Notes under the pieces: model-generated
Seen by the model: the letters and a program-made list of their open reading frames with translations, nothing else
What the model was told of the DNA's origin: nothing
Database searches by the model: none
Origin: Erythroxylum novogranatense
Lineage: Eukaryota; Streptophyta; Magnoliopsida; Malpighiales; Erythroxylaceae
DNA length: 64,000 nt
Direction: 5' to 3'
Assembly (NCBI GenBank): GCA_029891385.1
Contig: CM057225.1
Location: 10,846,060 to 10,910,059 of the forward strand
Program-made: the position numbers and the translations under genes
In this document: positions 56,103 to 64,000 of the stretch, piece after piece
How positions within the stretch are numbered: position 1 is the first letter of the stretch
Layout: each line of letters opens with the position of its first letter

Positions 56103-58048
56103 CATAATTGATGTTATTCAATGACTATGGAAAGTTGTTTTCTCCATTAATCTAATGGTTGATACCACTTAAGGAAAATCCATAGCAGGAAACTTTCATT
56201 ATTTTGATCATGGATATATTGATAGACTTGTAGAGGAGGTAAGGTGATAGCACATGCATAAAGGAGAGAGAGTGCCTAAAGATACCATAATGAGCTCTCA
56301 AAAAGTGGACCATTAAGAAAGAACACATTAAGGTTGGGCTTTGAGGTTGAGCAAAGAGGTGCTACAATATAAGTTGGTTTGGCTAAGGAAGAGGTGTAGG
56401 TAATAGAACAGGCTCATTCGGGGAAGAGATGCAACTTCTGCCACAGTAGTGGGTGCATTAGTAATTGGTGGAAAGAATTTCTTTATTCTTGTAGTTATAG
56501 GTAGGTCAGCCATGGAAAGGAGGAGAGGGATATGGTTCAAGGTAACCTTTGGTAAGTGAACGGTGAATTTATAGTGTGAAATCCTTTCGGTGAAAGTAGA
56601 ATTCGCATATTGTAGATTAGGTTTTCCTTTGTTAGGAATGGATGTTAACAGGCTTGCTTTAGATGTTGTATGGCTCTAGTTTGCTGCTTTTCCTATGGTG
56701 GTGGATTCTTTTGTAGCAATTTTGACAAGGACGATGTATAATCAACCACGTGAGGAATTAAATCTCAGATATAATTAACAATTTCAAAGAATTATTGTAT
56801 TTGTTTGATTGTGAGATTTTCATTAGAAAAATGTAGTTCACTGCTAATAAGTGGACTAGGCTAATAGAATCTATTATGGAAATGCATACCCAAAAATTCT
56901 ATTTGGGCTATCTTGATATGGCTCTTTTTAGCTGAGAGCATAATCCCTTGTTGCTTCTTCAAATCGAAGAAGGTTTGAAGTAAGGTCTGATGCTCTTCAT
57001 GGGTTTTTGAGTAAAGCAAGATGTCATTTATATAGATCAATGCATTGTGGAGAATGAGCTCAAATATCTTCATCACAACCCTTCGAAATAATGAAGAGGC
57101 AACCTTAAGTCCAAACGGTATAACAATTCATTGGTATTGGGCATTCGGAGTAGAAAATACTAGTTTGTAACTGTCTTGAGATTCAATTTCAAGTTGCCAA
57201 AATCCTATTTTAAGATCAAACTTAGAGAACCTGGTAGCTTCCTTCAGAAATAATGCCTTCGTTCTAATCTTTAGAAGTGGGAATTTATCATCCTATAGGA
57301 AAGAATTTAAAGGTTTATAGTCAATGACTAACCTTATTTTCCCTCTTTTCTGTTTAGATCATTTTTGACATAAAAGCCTAATTAACCCAATCTGATTTAG
57401 TGGGCTCAATAATTCCTTGCTGAAGAAGGATAGCACACTCTTCTTGTGCCAATCTTAGATCATTAGGGTTCATTCCCAAATGAGTAGCCTTGGTAGGATT
57501 GATATCTTCGCTCTTCTTAAAAGGAAGACAAATAAAGATATCATCATTTTTCTATAGAGGATTTGAGTAAGAGAACTGTGCATGAGAATGAGGACAATAG
57601 TCCAAAATTTGGTCTCTCAAGGACTCTCAAGGCTTCATACTGTAGTGGTACTTGAGTAAGTTTAAATACATTACTGACGTTAGTGTAAGAATTGAAGTTG
57701 GTATGACTTCTGATTCCTAGAGGTAGAATCTATAATGGAGATTCCTGACAATAGACATCCATTCTAAAAAGAATATCTAGGTCAAGTAGATTACTTCCAA
57801 AAAACCTTTGTCCATACCACACAATAAGGGAAGAAATGAATCCTTATTTGCCTTTTTGTAATAAGCCTAATCTTAAAGGTATTACCATCAGCAGTAGTGA
57901 AATATTCATCCTAGGAACTCCATGCTTCAGGAGGTAAAATGTTAGGTTTCATAATGGTTATACTAGATCTAGTATCCATGTACCCAATAGCTTTAATAGG
58001 CCGATCATACTTATCTTAGAACAATATTTGGATTTGTAAATAGGGACA
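56103..58048 (-). pseudogene. Viral protease, reverse transcriptase and C-terminal region (minus copy)
   Basis: Minus strand, from 58048 down. An aspartic-protease-like stretch has YMDTRSS (DTR at 57968-57976, where a protease would have DTG), then PNILPPEAW. The RT entry motif NPTKATH lies near 57500, with multiple frameshifts. 57076-56861 encodes ALIYINDILLYS, where the catalytic YIDD is YIND, then FLGMHF. 56540-56328 encodes the LPRMSLFYYLHLFLSQTN region. The RNase H core is much reduced here too. The frames are clearly broken, so it is inactive. Confidence 0.82.
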
Positions 58049-61000
58049 TGTCAGACCCCGATCCTGGGAGCCCGACTGTCCCGGGATGTGAGCCCGAGTG
58101 GAGCCCATCCCCGAGACACTTGCCTTGCTGAGACCTTAAACTTGACACTCTTACTCTTACTATAGTACCATAGACGTCGGAACCCGTTTTCGGAGCCCAA
58201 CTTTCGTTGTCCTGAAAACCTTGCGCTTATAATCTTGCAGGATTCTTAAATGTAACTCCACCTTCGTGGCAAGCACACACCATGTATACACTAAAATCAT
58301 GGGTTGACTTATTCATATAATTTGTAGCTTTATGTCTCAAGTTCTCCCTGAAACAAGAATCACCTTAATCGGAGTCATATACTCAAGATACACTCCAAAA
58401 AAAAACTAAGAGAGTTCATACCCGAAACATGCCCTCTTAACTGACCTTTCACTTGTTTTAGAACAAACTTTCTCAATTTAACTCCTATTGATACCGGATT
58501 TTATGGAGTGAAAGATATGTGTCTTATAAATCCAATGGTTCAAGCCTCACCTCATTTGGAGGTCGTATGAGGGAAATATGCCCAAAACAACGGACCATGC
58601 TCACTTCCGAAATTGAATCGAAACTCTTTTGGAGCGATTGCTATAACTTTTAATCTATAGCTCCAAATATTTTCGTTCTTTCACCATATGAAAGTAGACA
58701 TCTAGATCTACAACTCTTATGAAGACTACAAAGGCTGATTCTATCTCCTACATTCTGCAGCGTCCTATTTTTCCATCGTCGATTTCTATCATCCGGTTTT
58801 CTATCGTCGATTTCTATCATCCGGTTTTCTATCGTCGATTTCTATCTTACGCTTTCTTTCCTACGCTTTTCTATCTTCTGATTTCCTTCCTTCTGATTTC
58901 TATCTTCTGATTTCCTTCCTTCGCTTTTATCTTCGATTTCCTTCCTTCGATTTCTATCTTCCGATTTCCTTCCTTCGCTTTTCTATCTTCCGATTTCCTT
59001 CCTTCGCTTTTATCTTCGATTTCCTTCCTTCGATTTCTATCTTCGATTTCCTTCCTTCGCTTTTCTATCTTCTGATTTCCTTCCTTCGCTTTTCTATCTT
59101 CTGATTTCTATCTTCGCTTTTCTATCTTCGATTTCCTTCCTTCGATTTCTATCTTCGATTTCCTTCCTTCGCTTTTATCTTCCGATTTCCTTCCTTCGAT
59201 TTCTATCTTCGATTTCCTTCCTTCGCTTTTCTATCTTTCGATTTCCTTCCTTCGATTTCTATCTTGATTTCCTTCCTTCGCTTTTCTATCTTCTGATTTC
59301 CTTCCTTCGATTTCTATCTTCCGATTTCTTTCCTTCGCTTTTCTATCTTCCGATTTCTATCTTACGCTTTCCTTCCTTCGCTTTTCTATCTTCGATTTTA
59401 TCTTTCGCTTTCCTTCCTTTCGCTTTTCTATCTTCGATTTCTATCTTCGCTTTCCTTCCTTCTACTTTTCTATCTTTGATTTCCTTCCTTCGATTTCTAT
59501 CTTCCGATTTCCTTCCTTCGATTTCTATCTTCCGATTTCCTTCCTTCCTTTTATCTTCTCGATTTCCTTCCTTCGATTTCTATCTTGATTTCCTTCCTTC
59601 GCTTTTCTATCTTCGATTTCTATCTTCGCTTCCTTCCTTCTTCGCTTTTCTATCTTCGATTTCTATCTTCGCTTTCCTTCCTTTTGATTTCTATCTTCGA
59701 TTTCCTTCCTTTCGCTTTTTATCTTGATTTCCTTCCTTCGATTTCTATCTTCTGATTTCCTTCCTTCTGCTTTTCTAGTAAGGATCATATCTTTTGACTC
59801 CGAACTCCAAATTTAGCAAACGATATACCCTTGGAAAACTCTAAACTCCTACTACAATCTTCATGTAGACTCATTGATCTAATTCATACCAAGAGGGTCT
59901 AATATTGAGTATGGCATTGTCAAATTTTAGGAAAATTTGACAGCACATCCCCTTAAAATGCAACTACCCAATTTTCAATTCTAAGACTTCCACCGCATAA
60001 AACTCATCATACAACCTCATATAACATGGTTGAACCCTAAGGTATCTTCAAACACCATTCAAGCAACAGCCACACTCTTAATCATCTATCATATCCAAAC
60101 TATAACAATGATTCAATTGTCTTAAACATACATGGATTTCTCAAATGCATTAAAAGCGAACATTTTGCTTTCATAATTCATTCATTCCATCTTCATCAAA
60201 TCATGTCATATTCATACAATGCTTTAGTGGGCATTTCAAGCCCAATTACAATGAAGTTTCAAAATACAATATCTTCTCAAATGCAACTAAAGCATTGTTT
60301 TACAAAAATCATTTCAAATACAAAATCAAAAGAAAATCTTGGAGTAAATGCCTTTAAGCTTGCTCCTCGGGATCCCGCTCATTTCTCGGAAAAAATTTTG
60401 GGGTGAGCTTTAGCTCCGTGGTAACACATTTATATTTATATATCAAGCAGTCCTATTAGTTATTCATACTTTTAGCAATCTTTCAATACAATCATAATAC
60501 ATGCATCATGCAATATTCATCAATACTCAAACATAATTTCTCACAATTCAAACATTCATCATTCTTGCATTTTCATGTATTCACATATGAAACACATCAA
60601 ATGGCTCGGTAAGTCCTTATTCTTGGCAACCATATAGTCTCATTTCATGAGTCTATATGGGCAAATCTTTAGAGTCCAAAATGTTGGATCATCCTATGCC
60701 ACAATCAGGCGGCCGGGCGAAGGCTTCATGGTCAACGTGCACGTGACAGTTCTTAGGACAATACCTTACCCACATAACATAGCAATCATGAATCATACAA
60801 GGAAATTGGACTGTTCTTATCCAATTCATTGTTTCTTTGAAATCATCTTTTCATACATCGTTCATGCCTTTCATTATATTCATTCAACAAGTTTCTTCAT
60901 GACAGTTTCAATCATCATCAAGCATTTAATACACTCACATTCATCATTCCATCACACACATTTAATACAACAACCAAGTGATCAAAGCTCATTAATGTCA

Positions 61001-61879
61001 TGCATTTATTTACATTTGTAGCTTATATACATAAAGATAAATATGAAACCCACCTTTCTTCCTTGCTTAAACTTGCCTAAGGAAGTTCCTCTCCTTGTTC
61101 TTCTCCTCTTTCTTGTCCTCCTTCAAGCATAACAAGAAAATAACCCCATATCAACATAGGGTTTAGAAATTGAAATACCTAAAATCTAAATCATGAAATT
61201 CATAAGAGAATCACTAGACCCATCTTATTCTTCATCTTTCTAACCAAAACCCAAACAAAACTTAACCTTAAACCAAGAACTTACCTTAAATCCTTAACCA
61301 ACCAAATGGTTTCTTGGTTCAAAGTGAAGCTTAGACTCTCCTCCACACTTTTTCTTCTTGGACTTTCTTCAAAAACCCACTCACTTTCATGGAAATGCCA
61401 AACCCTAACAAGCCTCTTCTTTCTCCTTTTCCTCCCTCCTTTCACGACACTCTTCTTTCCTCTCCCTCCAAATTTCGTTTCTATCTTCTTTTCCTACAAA
61501 ATCACTTATCTCCTTCCTTATATACTCCTTTCTAAATTACTTAAGCCCAATAAGCCTAAGCCCAACTTACTTCCTTCTTCTTTCTTCTTCTTCTTTTTCA
61601 TTTCTCCTCCTTACTTACTCAAGCCCACTAACTCTTTTCCTTCAAGCCCATTGCATTAAATTCCTCTCTTCTTTCTCACTTCATTTGGACCCAAAGCCCA
61701 ATTAATACATTAATTACACCTAACTCACCTAAGTCCAACTAACATATTTAACTTCATAAATTCTTCACCTAACTCATTAATGCTATCATATATTAATTTA
61801 TGACACCTTAATTAATGCTAATCTAACTTAATCAATTTAATCTAATCATGATTAATCCTAAAAATTTTTGGGGCTAACA
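58049..61879 (-). mobile_element. Group C solo LTR, minus strand, TSD GGACA
   Basis: On the minus strand it begins TGTTAGCCCC at 61879 and ends GGGGTCTGACA at 58049; 3831 bp, with GGACA at 58044-58048 and 61880-61884. C order is seen: donor near 61286, GC block 60620-60770, CACCCC tract 60400, repeat-unit zone 59770-59940, then a 1-kb pyrimidine array in the slot, the GACCTCCAAATGAGG module (about 58560) and the 3' end. Confidence 0.92.
58765..59775. repeat. 1-kb pyrimidine-rich satellite-like array
   Basis: Irregular alternation of words TTTCTATCTTC, CGATTTCC, TTCCTTCG and CTTTTCTATC, about 26-30 nt per pair, some 35 or more pairs. Almost all C and T on the plus strand except the CGA steps. 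It occupies the variable slot of a C LTR. ORFs here (58719-58910, 59476-59727) are low-complexity. Confidence 0.9.
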
Positions 61880-62161
61880 GGACAAGTTTGAAACATGGTT
61901 GTTGTTGTTGTAACATGTAAAACATGTCATCTTCAGAGTTGGAGATATTATCTTCATAAATAGATATATCAGAGGAATCATTGTCAATAAGTTGAAAGTC
62001 ACCAATGAACTCTTTATGAATTACTCCAAGAAGTAATCCAATAGATGTAACTTTTAAGAACTTAAATCTGCGATATTTATCAAGACTTTGTCACCATTCT
62101 CGTAATGTATCAACAAAACAAGAAGTAAACTCAGTCAAAATATCCCGTAAAGGATGATTTA
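61880..62161 (-). pseudogene. Viral coat-protein fragment (minus copy)
   Basis: On the minus strand one frame reads NHPLRDILTEFTS, then TLREW, a stop, KYRRFKFLK, HKEFIGDF and a run of acidic and Q residues. Leucine and aromatic pattern and position before the protease fit the N-terminal coat domain of Caulimoviridae. The rest of coat, including any zinc knuckle, is missing between here and 58048; because the GGACA duplication is perfect, that loss predates the LTR insertion. Confidence 0.65.
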
Positions 62162-64000
62162 TGTTGGGACCCGATCCGGAGACCGGACTCCAATTGCTTA
62201 TAATTTAATACTCTTACTCTTGCTTTAATTCCACATCTATTGGACCCGTCTCCCGAGCCCAATTTTCGGAGTCCTGAAGCCTTGTGCTTATAACCTTGCA
62301 GGGTCCTTAGCTATAACTTCACATTCGTGGCGAGCGCACACTATGCAAACACCAAAATCATAGGTTGACTTATTCATACAAAATGTATCCTTATGTCTCG
62401 AGATCGATTTAAAACAAGAATCACCTCAAGCGGAGTTGTATAACTCAAGTAATGCTCAAAAAGCCTAAAAGAGCTCATACTCCCAATATGATCTCCAATC
62501 CGACCACTCGCTTACTTTAATGCAAAAAATTTTAATTCAACTCCAAATGGTACCAATTTTTATGGAGAGGAAGATATATGTCTTAGTAATCTAATGGTTC
62601 AATTCTCACCTCAATTGGAGGTCGTATGGGGGAGTTATGTACAAAAGAATATATTATACTCACATCCTAAATCAATTTGAACATCTTTTGGCGTGATTGC
62701 CATAACTTTTAATCCATATGTGGAATTGAGTTCGTTCTTAGACCATTAGAAAGTAGACATCTAGGGATAAAACTTTCATGAAGACCAAAAATTGCAATTT
62801 TGTCGTTAAGGGGGTCAAAACGCACGGGCCGTGTGAACCCACACGGTCAGGCCGTGTAACCTTCGGGAGAGAAGGGTGTCCCTGCGTTGGAAAAACACAA
62901 CCCGTGTGAATTCACACAGGCAGACCGTGTAACCTTCGGATGAAACAAAATTTTCACCCTTCAAGACTCCTCAAAAGGGTCCTAAACCAAACCTAACTTC
63001 CCCTTTACTCATATCTTACCTAAAATCAACTTTTTCGAGCCCGAGATCGCGTCACAAACTCTAAAGATTCGGGAATTTCAATTACCACGACATCCTAGCT
63101 TGTAATAAGCATAAATCTCAACTCCGATCTTGAAAACTTGTATACTTAGTCTCGTTGGAAAGATAAAAGGATGACCTACAAATCTCATTAAGGATGTAAA
63201 AGTCAATTCTATCATTAAATGAGGTAAAAACTCAATCGAATGCACTGCTCCTATAATGTCCAATGATACAATAACATAGCCACATGAACAGTAACTGGTA
63301 TAGGTTTTACCCCTATAAGTTTTTACTCCTAACTCCAATTAAGGCACATTATACACCATTTGAAAGATCTAATCTTATGCTACAATCTTCAAGGAGATAT
63401 CCCAATCCAAATCAAACACTAAGAAGGTCTAAATCACAAACAAAATTCTGTCAAATTTTTCACAAAATTTGACAGCTCTTCCTTTAAAAAGTCACTAACC
63501 AATCTTCAATTCAATTCAACCTAACTTAAGTACCTGCATAAAAACCTAAATCCTCAATATCCCACAACACATACCAACCCAATTATCCCAACGGATCAAC
63601 TTCAATGGCAACAACACACTCCTAGCATTCTAATCAAATCCAAACTATAAAGCAATTCATTTCCCCCTTCTTGTCAAATTCAAACCATACCATGATGCAT
63701 TGTTATAAAACATACATGAATTGCACAAAATACATTAGAACTTAACATTCTTGCATTCATATGAAAATATGAGTTATTACAAGGCTTTAGAGGGCATTTT
63801 AAACCACTTGCATCCAAACTCCGAAATACAACTTACAAAAGTAAACTTGCCCAAAATGCATCTAAAGCATTGATTTACAAAAATTAACTTGAAATACAAA
63901 AATTATCCATTTCTGGAGCAATGCATTTAAGCTCGATGGTCGATCTCGTGCTCCTCACCTGGAGATGGGACGGAATTTGAGGGGGTGAGCTTGCGCTCGT
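62162..64000 (-). mobile_element. Group C LTR, minus strand, 3' part (cut by window end)
   Basis: It starts (LTR 3' end) at TGTTGGGACCCGATCC at 62162 next to virus sequence. The expected duplicated site is ATTTA (62157-62161). It holds the GACCTCCAATTGAGG module (62620, minus), slot palindromes (62822-62935), repeat units (63000-63470) with CAAAATTTGACAG, and the CACCCC tract near 63980. The 5' two-thirds lie outside the window. Confidence 0.85.
62822..62935. repeat. Palindromes CCGTGTGAA...TTCACACGG
   Basis: Two blocks with GGCCGTGTGAACCCACACGG and CCCGTGTGAATTCACACAGG, each followed by a CCGTGTAACCTTCGG phrase. This is the slot content of this C LTR. Confidence 0.8.

Noticed and set aside
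58765..59775. Possible CRISPR-like or satellite gene array
   Set aside because: Units are irregular low-complexity pyrimidine words without unique spacers of constant size, in a eukaryotic LTR.

Overview
This window is plant nuclear DNA, most likely from an angiosperm with a repeat-rich genome. It is AT-rich, I can support no host gene in it, and almost every base belongs to one of two layers. The older layer is a decayed endogenous pararetrovirus (Caulimoviridae, petuvirus/florendovirus-like by its motifs). The younger layer is a stack of long LTR-retrotransposon remains, mostly solo LTRs, inserted into that virus and into each other. The species cannot be told from the sequence.

The LTRs fall into recurring groups. 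Group A begins TGTAACATCCC and ends GCTACA or GTTACA; it is about 2.7-3.0 kb, or 4.1 kb in a chimeric A2 form. Group B begins TGTTGGACCC and ends GTCCCAACA (4.0-4.5 kb). Group C begins TGTTGGCCCC or TGTTAGCCCC (3.6-3.8 kb) and has the same modules as B in a different order. A tRNA-Met type primer-binding site (TGGTATCAGAGC) and a purine tract of the GAGGACGAAATTT...GGGGAGA type point to Ty3/gypsy elements, perhaps the Tekay/del chromoviruses. Most boundaries are fixed by 5-bp target-site duplications (TSDs): AAATT, ATATG, CTCTC, GGTAA, CCACA, ATAAA, TCACC, GAATT, CATAA, GGACA.

Layout: 1-1984 A LTR (cut by the window edge) inside the 5' LTR of element B1 (1985-2891). B1 has a 642-bp internal region (2892-3533) and a 3' LTR (3534-12424) that holds an A solo LTR (5052-9480), which holds a short solo LTR (5190-6799), which holds a SINE. 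Then virus (12425-12512), B solo LTR (12513-16485), virus (16486-18614), A2 solo LTR (18615-22705), virus (22706-25515), truncated minus-strand B element (25516-29895), virus (29896-30065), B solo LTR (30066-48887) containing a tower of nested A, B, minus-strand A and C elements, virus (48888-49715), A LTR (49716-52753), virus (52754-53364), minus A solo LTR (53365-56102), virus (56103-58048), minus C solo LTR (58049-61879), virus (61880-62161), and a minus C LTR to the end. With insertions removed, the viral layer is only about 9 kb, yet it carries nine first-order LTR insertions. Its parts lie in alternating orientation (minus, plus, minus), so the original locus was a rearranged inverted array.

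The most unusual signal is inside the LTRs. All six usable group-A copies carry a segment of exactly 68 nt between an AG acceptor and a GTGAGTAACC donor, while the flanking putative introns vary from about 615 to 1006 bp. Groups B and C have an equivalent block (75-76 nt in four B copies). Together with TATA boxes, a first donor and a pyrimidine-tract acceptor, this suggests that these LTRs encode a spliced, three-exon, probably non-coding leader RNA. Other conserved structure includes a hairpin with compensatory changes, a ladder of mini-hairpins, and a hypervariable slot that in each lineage holds a different short palindrome or repeat.
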